Source: Actinomycetes bacterium
GTDB taxonomy: Bacteria > Actinomycetota > Acidimicrobiia > Acidimicrobiales > RAAP-2
Direction of reading: 5' to 3'
Assembly: GCA_021784205.1 (NCBI GenBank)
Contig: JAJXTB010000028.1
Location: 1-22,681, forward strand
Length of the DNA: 22,681 nucleotides
Position numbers and translations under genes: made by a program. Below are positions 15,060 through 21,488 of this stretch, piece after piece. How positions within the stretch are numbered: the first letter of the stretch is position 1; every line of letters begins with the position of its first letter. The notes under the pieces were generated by a model. That model saw nothing but the letters and a program-made list of their open reading frames with translations, was not told the origin of the DNA and searched no databases.

Positions 15060-15065
15060 ATCCTA
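15060..15065 (-). promoter_or_regulatory. Candidate -10 element TAGGAT for the leader ORF and permease
   Basis: On the minus strand TAGGAT fits TANNNT. Transcription near 15053 would give a leader of about 15 nt that holds the AAAGAGG site before ATG 15038. Confidence 0.35.
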
Positions 15066-15087
15066 CGGCGAGCGCCCCGACGACCGT

Positions 15088-15093
15088 TATGGT
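15088..15093 (+). promoter_or_regulatory. Candidate -10 element TATGGT of a leaderless thioesterase transcript
   Basis: TATGGT fits TANNNT and ends 6 nt before ATG 15100. No ribosome site precedes that ATG. Confidence 0.45.
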
Positions 15094-15099
15094 TGGCCA

Positions 15100-15927
15100 A
15101 TGGACGAAAGCGGCTCAGTAGCGACGTTGCGCGAGTGCGCTGCCGTCGACCCCATTGGCCACGGCCGATTCGCCGTTGAACTGTCGAAGTTCTACACGGT
15201 GATGGGCCACCCCAATGGCGGCTATCTCCAGGTCGTTATGGCCAACGGTGCCCTGGCGGCGGCGTCCCAGGACGGATCGTCGCATCTGCACGCAACGGCG
15301 GTAACCACTAACTACGTTGGTGCCCCGTCGGTTGGTCCAGCCACGCTCGAGGCGCACGTTCGCAAGGTGGGACGCGGGGTCTCATTCGTTCACGTCGAAC
15401 TCATTCAAGACGGCGTGGTAACCACCGAATCCCTGGTCACCCTGGGGACGTTGCACGATAGTCCGGCCCGTTACATCGGGGCGAGCACCCCCGACCTGGC
15501 GCCACTGGAGTCGTGTCGGCGATCGACCGGCGGCGACGAAGTCAACATCGCTCGCGTTATCGATCTGCGGATGGATCCGTCCACCGCGGGCTGGACAATG
15601 GGCGAGCGTCGAGACGTCGGCGAGGTTCGCGGGTGGCTGCGACTGGACGACGGTTCGACTGGTTGGGATCCATTGGGGCTGTTGTTCGCGAGCGATGCCC
15701 TGCCGCCCGCCACGTTCCCGCTCGGGTCTTCGGGTTGGGTGCCGACACTGCAGCTGACGTCCTACGTCCGGCGTATTCCGGTGGGTGAATGGCTGCGCGC
15801 TCGCCAGTGGTGTCTGGTCATCGCCGACGGCGTCGTCGACGAACGCTGCGAGATCTTCGACGAACGCGGAGAGCTCGTCGCGTCATCGAGTCAACTGGCG
15901 ATGGTGCGATTTCCAGTCCACCCGTGA
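15100..15927 (+). CDS. Acyl-CoA thioesterase, TesB-like double hot-dog
   Basis: The enzyme is predicted to hydrolyse acyl-CoA to free acid and CoA. The 275-residue length fits two fused hot-dog domains. The first has FYTVMGHPNGGYLQVVMANGALAA, where the helix after GHPNGG is the hot-dog helix, and THYVGAPS-like strand TTNYVGAPSVGPA. The second has PTLQLTSYVRRIPVGEWLRAR and the closing strand GELVASSSQLAMVRFP. The pattern matches actinobacterial thioesterase-family proteins of the 4HBT_3 type. The start has a -10 hexamer 6 nt upstream and no ribosome site. The stop overlaps the GTG start of an ArfB-like gene. The chain-length preference cannot be inferred. Confidence 0.8.
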   Translation: MDESGSVATLRECAAVDPIGHGRFAVELSKFYTVMGHPNGGYLQVVMANGALAAASQDGSSHLHATAVTTNYVGAPSVGPATLEAHVRKVGRGVSFVHVELIQDGVVTTESLVTLGTLHDSPARYIGASTPDLAPLESCRRSTGGDEVNIARVIDLRMDPSTAGWTMGERRDVGEVRGWLRLDDGSTGWDPLGLLFASDALPPATFPLGSSGWVPTLQLTSYVRRIPVGEWLRARQWCLVIADGVVDERCEIFDERGELVASSSQLAMVRFPVHP

Positions 15928-16349
15928 CGAGCGACGCCCCCGGCGAATGGCTCGACGTCGCGCCCGGCGTGCGCGTCCCGCTCGCGCTCATCGCCGTGCG
16001 GGCCGAGACGTCGGGTGGACCCGGGGGGCAGCACGCCAATCGGGCTCGGACGAAGATCGTGGTCACCCTGCACCTTCAGCGGGTCACGACCCTCGATCCC
16101 GAGGCGCTCGAGCGAGTGGTCAACGTACTCGGGCCGGTCGTACGATCGTCGGCGAGTCGCTTCCGCTCTCAGTCCCAGAACCGTGAAGCGGCGCTTGAGC
16201 AACTGCGGCGGCGACTCGCGTCGGCGTTGAGCGAACCAGAGCTCCGTCGTCCCACCCGCGCGACTAAGGCGTCGCGGGTTCGACGAATCGAGGAGAAGCG
16301 GGCGCGAGGACGTCAGAAGCAGAGCCGGCGTATCGCCGACGACGATTGA
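15924..16349 (+). CDS. arfB: ArfB/ICT1-like peptidyl-tRNA hydrolase (ribosome rescue)
   Basis: ArfB releases nascent chains from ribosomes stalled without a stop codon. The 141-residue product contains the class I release-factor motif GGQ at residues 34-36 within SGGPGGQHANRARTK, which attacks the peptidyl-tRNA ester. It also has a strongly basic tail with TKASRVRRIEEKRARGRQKQ that in this family enters the mRNA channel. It lacks the codon-recognition domains of RF1 and RF2, and the size is right for ArfB. GTG 15924 forms a GTGA overlap with the thioesterase stop. The stop abuts that of surE on the other strand. Confidence 0.88.
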   Translation: MTSDAPGEWLDVAPGVRVPLALIAVRAETSGGPGGQHANRARTKIVVTLHLQRVTTLDPEALERVVNVLGPVVRSSASRFRSQSQNREAALEQLRRRLASALSEPELRRPTRATKASRVRRIEEKRARGRQKQSRRIADDD

Positions 16350-17201
16350 CTACCGGGCGCGGGCGAGGTGGCGGCTGATCAAGTCGAGCGCCGCAGTCAC
16401 CGGCCCATTCATCGATTCGTCGAGGTTTTCGTGGGGGCCGCGCAACGGCGTGAGCGAGGCGTAGCCGGCGGCGAGCAGCGCGCCGTCGTCGTCGGACGAC
16501 TCGTCGCTCACGTCGCCGAGTTGCGGGGACGCGGCGCCGAATCGCAGCGGCAGTTCGCCCTCGTCGCCGAGCGGCTCGCCGCCGGCGCGCGGTCCCGCGG
16601 CGCTGACCACGCCCGCGGTCGAAATGTGACCGCGCCGTACGCCTCGTAACTGGGCCGCGGGCAGATTTGGGACGTTGAGGTTAAAGACCGTGCTCGACGG
16701 TGCTCGCAAGAGTTCGTCGACGACCTCGAGGGCCACCGCGGCGGCGGTTTCGTAGTGGACGGTCTCACCCCACTGCACCGAAATCGCCAGTCCCGACATG
16801 CCCAGTTGCGCCGCGGTGAGTATCGCCCCCACGGTGCCCGAGTGCAGCACGCTGCGCCCCACGTTGGCGCCGGCGTTGATCCCCGAGAGGACGAGGTCGG
16901 GTTCGATACCAAAACTGCCAATTGACCCGAGCAGCGCGCACAACGCGGGCGGCGCGTCCAGCGCGAAGGTCGGAATCGACTCAGCGCCAGCGATGGTGTG
17001 CCGACTGTAGGCAACCGAGGGGTGTTCGAAGACGTCGCCCACGGCGGCGGACATGCCGGAGTGGTTCGTTCGCGGCGCAACAATGACCGCCTCGCGCACG
17101 TCGCCGTCGGGGCCGTCCTCGATCCAGCGGGCCACCGCGCGGGCGAGTACCGCGATGCCGGGCGCTCCCACGCCGTCGTCGTTCGTGATGAGAATTCGCA
17201 T
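16350..17201 (-). CDS. surE: 5'/3'-nucleotidase SurE
   Basis: SurE is a divalent-metal phosphatase that removes phosphate from nucleoside monophosphates. The 283-residue product opens with MRILITNDDG, where D8 and D9 bind metal. It continues with VIVAPRTNHSGMSAA, the metal-site segment SGINAGANVGRSVLHSGTVGA and NLNVPNLP. All are hallmarks of the family. The length is slightly above the common 250-270, with an acidic insert DVSDESSDDDG near the end. The ATG lies 7 nt after a -10 hexamer without a ribosome site. It is a single-gene unit divergent from the epimerase gene. Confidence 0.92.
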   Translation of the reverse strand: MRILITNDDGVGAPGIAVLARAVARWIEDGPDGDVREAVIVAPRTNHSGMSAAVGDVFEHPSVAYSRHTIAGAESIPTFALDAPPALCALLGSIGSFGIEPDLVLSGINAGANVGRSVLHSGTVGAILTAAQLGMSGLAISVQWGETVHYETAAAVALEVVDELLRAPSSTVFNLNVPNLPAAQLRGVRRGHISTAGVVSAAGPRAGGEPLGDEGELPLRFGAASPQLGDVSDESSDDDGALLAAGYASLTPLRGPHENLDESMNGPVTAALDLISRHLARAR

Positions 17202-17208
17202 ACGTCGT

Positions 17209-17214
17209 ACCCTA
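17209..17214 (-). promoter_or_regulatory. Candidate -10 element TAGGGT of a leaderless surE transcript
   Basis: On the minus strand TAGGGT fits TANNNT and is followed by 7 nt and the surE ATG. No convincing -35 element is visible. Confidence 0.45.
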
Positions 17215-17221
17215 ACTGTCG

Positions 17222-17227
17222 TAAGTT
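17222..17227 (+). promoter_or_regulatory. Candidate -10 element TAAGTT for the epimerase operon
   Basis: TAAGTT fits TANNNT. Transcription near 17234 would leave a leader of about 22 nt carrying GAGAGGA before ATG 17256. It lies back-to-back with the surE promoter. Confidence 0.35.
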
Positions 17228-17255
17228 ACGTACCGAGGAAGAGAGGAATCGACCG

Positions 17256-18167
17256 ATGCTGCCCTCTGGTGAACAGATCGCGATCGCCCACGGCGACCAG
17301 CGCGCCGTCATCACTGAAGTCGGAGCGACCCTTCGCACCTACGTCCAGGGCGGGGTGGCTGTGGTCGAAGGGTACGCGGGCGACGAGGTCCCCGTCGGGG
17401 CGCACGGCCAGGTCCTGTACCCGTGGCCGAATCGACTGAGCGCCGAGCCGTGGGGATTCTCGGAGCGGACGGGCCGGCCTACCGTCGACATTGTCGAACA
17501 GGTGGCGGCGATTCACGGACTCGTACGGTGGCGCCCGTTCCGGGTGGAGTCGGTGAACCAGAATCGTTGCGCCCTGTCGTTGCTACTCCACCCAACCCCG
17601 TCGTATCCCTTCGCATCGTCGATTGAGGTCGCGTACCACCTCGGTTCGATGGGCCTGACGGTGACGACGACCGTCAAGAACCTTGACGAGGTGGCGATCC
17701 CCTTCGGATTGGGGTTCCACCCCTACCTCGCCGTGACCACGCCAACCATCGAGGGTTCGACGTTGACGGTGCCGGCCCGAGCCTTCGTCGCGGTGAACGG
17801 ACGCCAGCTACCGACCGGCGAGATCCTGCCCGTATCGAACCACGCGCTCGATTTCACGCTGCCCAAGTCACTGAACGGCCACGAGCTCGACGTCACCTAC
17901 ACCGAGCTGACCCGTGACGACTTCGGCATGGCGACCGTAACGGTGACCGACAAGGACGATGGCCGCGTCGAATTGAGCATGGACCGGAACTTTCCCTACG
18001 TGCAGATCTACACGGGGGACCATCTCGGACACGGGCGTCGGCGCACGTCGGTTGCGGTCGAGCCAATGACGTGTCCACCCGACGCGCTGCGCAGTGGCAA
18101 GGACCTCGTCGTGCTCCAGCCCGGTCAACACTGGGCCGGATCGTGGAGAATGCGTCGCCTGTCGTGA
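17256..18167 (+). CDS. Aldose 1-epimerase (GalM-like)
   Basis: This enzyme interconverts the alpha and beta anomers of an aldose. The 303-residue product shows YPWPNRL at residues 55-61, the catalytic histidine region AAIHGLVRW (H87), GLGFHPYLAV (H155, the second histidine) and VEPMTCPPDAL with E269 as the likely catalytic base. The beta-sandwich family length is right. ATG 17256 follows GAGAGGA by 8 nt. The sugar cannot be specified; this branch includes YihR-like epimerases as well as galactose mutarotases. It is coupled to a short-chain dehydrogenase through a GTGA overlap, which may mean both act on the same sugar, but this is only suggested by position. Confidence 0.87.
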   Translation: MLPSGEQIAIAHGDQRAVITEVGATLRTYVQGGVAVVEGYAGDEVPVGAHGQVLYPWPNRLSAEPWGFSERTGRPTVDIVEQVAAIHGLVRWRPFRVESVNQNRCALSLLLHPTPSYPFASSIEVAYHLGSMGLTVTTTVKNLDEVAIPFGLGFHPYLAVTTPTIEGSTLTVPARAFVAVNGRQLPTGEILPVSNHALDFTLPKSLNGHELDVTYTELTRDDFGMATVTVTDKDDGRVELSMDRNFPYVQIYTGDHLGHGRRRTSVAVEPMTCPPDALRSGKDLVVLQPGQHWAGSWRMRRLS

Positions 18168-18889
18168 GCGGGCGAGTTGTCGTAGTCACCGGCTCGTCGC
18201 GCGGAATCGGTGCGGCGACGGCGTTGCGATTCGCCTCCCGCGGCGACCACGTGGTGTTCAACTCGGCAACGAGTGTCGAGGCCGGTGAACGCCTCGCCGC
18301 CGAAACCCCGAACTCGATCTACGTGCGCGCCTCGGTCGCCGTGTCCGGCGACCCCGAACGACTCGTCGCCGAAGTCCTCGGGCGATTCGGCCGGATCGAC
18401 GTGCTCGTCAACAACGCCGGAACGACGAAGGTCATCGATCATCGAGACCTGGCGGGCGCGTCGCTGGACGTGTGGCGACAGATCTTCGAGGTGAACGTTT
18501 TCGGGACGTGGGCGATGTCCGTCGCCGCGATGGAGGCGCTGCGCGCCACGAACGGCTCAATCGTGAACGTGAGTTCTATCGCCGGCATCCGGCAAACCGG
18601 CTCGTCGATTCCCTACGCGGCTTCCAAGGCCGCGCTTAACCACCTCACCGCGCTGCTCGCTAAAGTCGTTGGTCCCGAGGTGCGAGTCAACGCCGTCGCG
18701 CCGGGTCTCGTCGACACTGAGTGGACCGCCCAGTGGGACGCGATTCGTCGTCACGTCCAGACGGCGGCACCGCTTCGTCGCAGCGCCACCCCCGAGGACG
18801 TGGCGTGTGCGATCGAGGCGTTGGTTGACAACGTCTACGTAACCGGACAGATTCTCGCGGTCGACGGTGGGCTCACGCTGGTGCAGTGA
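18164..18889 (+). CDS. Short-chain dehydrogenase/reductase, FabG-like
   Basis: A classical SDR of 241 residues, an NAD(P)-dependent oxidoreductase. It has the nucleotide motif TGSSRGIG at residues 9-16, NNAG at 83-86 and the full catalytic set N111, S138, Y151 and K155 in YAASK. The C-terminal VTGQILAVDGG is also typical. The Arg after TGSS suggests NADPH use. Either 3-oxoacyl reduction or sugar oxidation is possible; the neighbouring epimerase slightly favours a sugar substrate. GTG 18164 overlaps the epimerase stop as GTGA. Its last 17 bp overlap the convergent MpaB-like gene. Confidence 0.88.
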   Translation: MSGRVVVVTGSSRGIGAATALRFASRGDHVVFNSATSVEAGERLAAETPNSIYVRASVAVSGDPERLVAEVLGRFGRIDVLVNNAGTTKVIDHRDLAGASLDVWRQIFEVNVFGTWAMSVAAMEALRATNGSIVNVSSIAGIRQTGSSIPYAASKAALNHLTALLAKVVGPEVRVNAVAPGLVDTEWTAQWDAIRRHVQTAAPLRRSATPEDVACAIEALVDNVYVTGQILAVDGGLTLVQ

Positions 18890-19751
18890 CCGGCCTCGTC
18901 GGTGGCACGGCGGCTCGAAGCAAGGCGTTTACCCCACGGGTGGCGTGACGCAGTACGAACCGTTGCCACCGTGTTCGTTGGGTGACCCCGAGTGACTCCA
19001 GAGCCCACCGCGGAAGCAGATCGAGGGCGCTCTCGACGAGCAGGCGGTACGCGAAGCGCTGGACGAGCCCTCCGCCGACCCCGGCGATGAGAAAGTCGCG
19101 TGCCTCGACCCCGTCGGCGCAGAGGCGCAGTTCCGGACGGAAGGCGCGCAGTTGGCGCCGCAGTTCGGCGACCGTCGTCGGTGGCGACTCGCCACCGAGG
19201 TCACTGGCCACTTTGACCATCTCGGACACGTAGCGGTCGGCCTCGAGGTCAGAGAGCGGGTGAGGGCCGAAGCGGCGGTAGGACTCGAGGAAGATCGTGG
19301 TGCCCGCGACGTGCACCCACGAGAGCAAGTGCGGGTCGCTCGCCTCGTAGTTCACGCCGTCATCAGCGACTCCGCGCACCGCGAGGTGGATCGCTTTCAC
19401 CCGCTCGATCGAGGCGTAGGCGGCGGCCCGGGTCCCGTAGGTGGTGTCGCCGATGAAGTTCGCCGTCTGGAGCACGCGTCCCAGGGTGTCTTCGCGGTAC
19501 CGGGAGTGTTGGGCGACGCCCGCCATCGAGTAGGGGTGGAGCATCTCGAGGAACAGTGAGCCGATGCCCCCGATGAGCATGGCGGCGAGGTCCCCATGGA
19601 CGAGTCGGGCGACGCCGTCAACGGGTTGGTATGACTCAGCCGGGTCGAGACACGCCGGCGGTGGCTCTCGCGTCAGCCCGGCGGCGTTGCGGATCGACTG
19701 GTTGGCCCATGCCCGAATCCGTTGGGGAATCCGGACATTGGATCTGGGCAC
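18873..19751 (-). CDS. MpaB/DUF2236 family oxygenase-like protein
   Basis: The 292-residue product matches the DUF2236 family, which includes the latex-clearing protein Lcp and the fungal MpaB oxygenase. Visible signatures are LFLEMLHPYSMAGVAQHSRYRED, the segment LGRVLQTANFIGDTTYGT and SDPHLLSWVHVAGTTIFLESYRR. Lcp is a haem b enzyme; histidines in these segments are candidates for haem ligation, but I cannot assign the axial one. The substrate is unknown, and most bacterial members are uncharacterised. The GTG start has GAGGAGG 8 nt upstream. There is no signal peptide, so it is probably cytoplasmic. Confidence 0.82.
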   Translation of the reverse strand: MPRSNVRIPQRIRAWANQSIRNAAGLTREPPPACLDPAESYQPVDGVARLVHGDLAAMLIGGIGSLFLEMLHPYSMAGVAQHSRYREDTLGRVLQTANFIGDTTYGTRAAAYASIERVKAIHLAVRGVADDGVNYEASDPHLLSWVHVAGTTIFLESYRRFGPHPLSDLEADRYVSEMVKVASDLGGESPPTTVAELRRQLRAFRPELRLCADGVEARDFLIAGVGGGLVQRFAYRLLVESALDLLPRWALESLGVTQRTRWQRFVLRHATRGVNALLRAAVPPTRPVTAPA

Positions 19752-19827
19752 GGTCTCGTCCTCCTCGACTCAGCCCCGCCAGTGTAAGGCTCCTTTCATT
19801 TCCCCCGGCGCTCTGGGAGACTGGGTG

Positions 19828-20145
19828 ATGGCCCAAACGACACGTCGGCGAACCGACGACGCCGAAGTGGTGACGGACTCGGAAGTTTCGAGTGAGACCA
19901 CGACCGCGACGAAACGACCGTGGAGCGTCGTCGTGTGGAATGATCCCGTCACGCCGATGAACGTGGTCGTGGTCATCTTTAAGAAGATCTTCGGCTACTC
20001 CAACAACAAGTGCACCCAGCTGATGCTGACCGTGCATCACGAAGGTCGAGCCGTGGTCTGGACCGGTGAGCGCGACCGGGCCGAGCGCTACTGCGTCAAG
20101 GTCCAGGTAGCGGGTCTCCAGTGCACGGTGGAAGAGGCGGCCTAG
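19828..20145 (+). CDS. clpS: ATP-dependent Clp protease adaptor ClpS
   Basis: ClpS delivers proteins with N-degron residues to the ClpA or ClpC unfoldase. The 105-residue product has a disordered, charged N-terminal stretch of about 30 residues, then the ClpS core: WSVVVWNDPVTPMNVVVVIFKKIFGYSNNK, TVHHEGRAVVWTGERDRAERY and VQVAGLQCTVE. The NDPV-TPMNVV segment includes the degron-binding region. ATG 19828 follows GGGAGA by 7 nt. Its TAG shares one base with the GTG of the next gene (TAGTG), and this clpS-DUF2017 pairing is common in actinobacteria. Confidence 0.93.
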   Translation: MAQTTRRRTDDAEVVTDSEVSSETTTATKRPWSVVVWNDPVTPMNVVVVIFKKIFGYSNNKCTQLMLTVHHEGRAVVWTGERDRAERYCVKVQVAGLQCTVEEAA

Positions 20146-20576
20146 TGGCACCGCGCCTCTTTATCCGTCGCCGCGACGGTCGCGTCGAGGTGCGCCTCAA
20201 CGAAGCGGGACGAGACGTCGTTCGCACCGCCGTTCGCCGAGTGGTCGCGGCGGAAAACGACCTCGACGATGAGTGGAACGCGACACTGAACGGGCCCATC
20301 GATCCGAGTCGCGATCAAGATGACCCCTTGCTGACCCTGGCGAGACAGCACGATATGAGTTCGAACGCCGAACTCGCACTCATGACGATTGATGAAGCGT
20401 TCTTGAATGACGGCGAGGCGTGGGCCTGGCTGAGTACGTTGCAGGTCGCCCTGCGCGCCACGGCGAGCGCGCACGGTCTCGTCAATGACGAGCGGGTGAC
20501 GAGTGCCGATGAAGCCGTCCTGGGCGAGGTCCAAATACTCCAGTCGCTGCTGTTCTCACTCGCCGACGTGCTTTGA
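20145..20576 (+). CDS. DUF2017 family protein
   Basis: This 143-residue protein is recognised mainly by its position directly after clpS, a conserved actinobacterial arrangement, and by its sequence. Signs include LFIRRRDGRVEVRLNEAGRDVV at the start, DDPLLTLARQHDMSSNAELALMTIDEAFLNDGEAWAWLSTLQVALRA and a C-terminal helix LGEVQILQSLLFSLADVL. It is mostly helical, has no membrane segment and its function is unknown. A link to Clp proteolysis is suggested only by the neighbourhood. GTG 20145 is preferred because it overlaps the clpS stop by one base and follows GAAGAGG. Confidence 0.85.
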   Translation: MAPRLFIRRRDGRVEVRLNEAGRDVVRTAVRRVVAAENDLDDEWNATLNGPIDPSRDQDDPLLTLARQHDMSSNAELALMTIDEAFLNDGEAWAWLSTLQVALRATASAHGLVNDERVTSADEAVLGEVQILQSLLFSLADVL

Positions 20577-20604
20577 CCGGGCGCCAGGTCCCGCGGACTA
20601 CGCC

Positions 20605-20619
20605 ACGGCCATAGGCCGT
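20605..20619. promoter_or_regulatory. Perfect inverted repeat ACGGCC-ATA-GGCCGT at a promoter
   Basis: Six-base arms flank a 3-nt centre. The repeat ends where the TAGGCT -10 element of the next gene begins, so it may be an operator. There is no U-tract, which argues against a terminator for the clpS operon. Confidence 0.35.
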
Positions 20620-20624
20620 AGGCT
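20619..20624 (+). promoter_or_regulatory. Candidate -10 element TAGGCT of a leaderless transcript
   Basis: TAGGCT fits TANNNT and ends 6 nt before ATG 20631, which has no ribosome site. Confidence 0.45.
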
Positions 20625-20630
20625 GGACGG

Positions 20631-21338
20631 ATGCCAGTTCGACCAACTCACCTGCTCATCCTCAGCTCACTCACCCTGGGCGCCGTAGTTTTCGCCCCGA
20701 CGGTGTCACAAGCCGCGAGCAAGCCATCGGTGTCCTCGGTGCTGACGGCGGCGAAGAAGGCCATGGTTGGCGAGAAGAGCGTGCACATCGTGGTGGCGTC
20801 GAAGTCTGGTAAGACGGTCAACCACGTCACGGCCGATCTCGGTACTTCGAGCGGCCAGGAGAACTTCTCGTCTGGCGTAGCGAACGTTGTGATCAGGGTG
20901 ACCGCGAAGGACGCGTACCTGAGCGGGAACGCGAAGGGACTCACGACACTGGTCGGTCTGACCGCGACCCAGCAGAAGAAGGTCGGCTCCAAGGTGATTG
21001 TGATGAAGGCCGGGACGTCGCCGTACACCACGTTCCAGTCGAACCTGACGGTGTCCGCTTTCGCGACGTTCCTGCCCACCCAAAAGGGCGTGTCGCTCAC
21101 CACCGACAGCCACAAGAACTACGTATTGACATGGACGAAGGCCGCGACGAGCACCACGTCCAAGACCACGAGCGTGCTGACGATCTCGTCGGGCAAGAAG
21201 GCCCTCCCGCTGTCCGAGGTAGTGAGCGGCACTACCGGAAGTGGCACCACGATCTTTTCGCGCTGGGGCAAGTCCTTTACCGTGCCGACGCCGCCGCGAT
21301 CAGAGTTGGTGGCCTACAGCTCGATCGTCACTGGTTGA
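20631..21338 (+). CDS. Secreted protein, possibly LppX/LprG-like fold
   Basis: The 235-residue product begins with a signal peptide: basic MPVRPTH, a hydrophobic stretch to about residue 22, then PTVSQAASK with a likely signal peptidase I site after residue 28 or 29. There is no lipobox cysteine and no cysteine elsewhere, so it should be released or held non-covalently. The mature part is rich in Ser, Thr, Val and Lys and reads as beta strands. Its opening SVLTAAKKAMVGEKSVHIVVASKSG and later VVIRVTAKDAYLSGNAKGL recall LppX/LprG proteins, which bind lipids at the mycobacterial envelope. That resemblance is weak and unproven; otherwise I do not recognise it. Confidence 0.75.
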   Translation: MPVRPTHLLILSSLTLGAVVFAPTVSQAASKPSVSSVLTAAKKAMVGEKSVHIVVASKSGKTVNHVTADLGTSSGQENFSSGVANVVIRVTAKDAYLSGNAKGLTTLVGLTATQQKKVGSKVIVMKAGTSPYTTFQSNLTVSAFATFLPTQKGVSLTTDSHKNYVLTWTKAATSTTSKTTSVLTISSGKKALPLSEVVSGTTGSGTTIFSRWGKSFTVPTPPRSELVAYSSIVTG

Positions 21339-21353
21339 TCAACGAGGTACCTC
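21334..21353. promoter_or_regulatory. Two adjoining 10-bp perfect palindromes
   Basis: GTTGATCAAC (21334-21343) covers the stop codon of the secreted protein gene and is followed without a gap by GAGGTACCTC (21344-21353). Each could form only a short stem. They may be binding sites for the downstream synthetase gene or part of transcript-end processing. I see no clear promoter hexamers in the rest of the gap to 21488. Confidence 0.3.
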
Positions 21354-21488
21354 AGCAGCGAAACCCGTGTGATCAGGTACGTTGCTCGCGTGATCGTCGA
21401 TTGGACTTAGGACCCTATCGCGCAGTTGTGCGGTGACCCGGAACTCCACTAGATAAGCCGTAGGCAATTCGAGAGATGTGGGGGGGTC

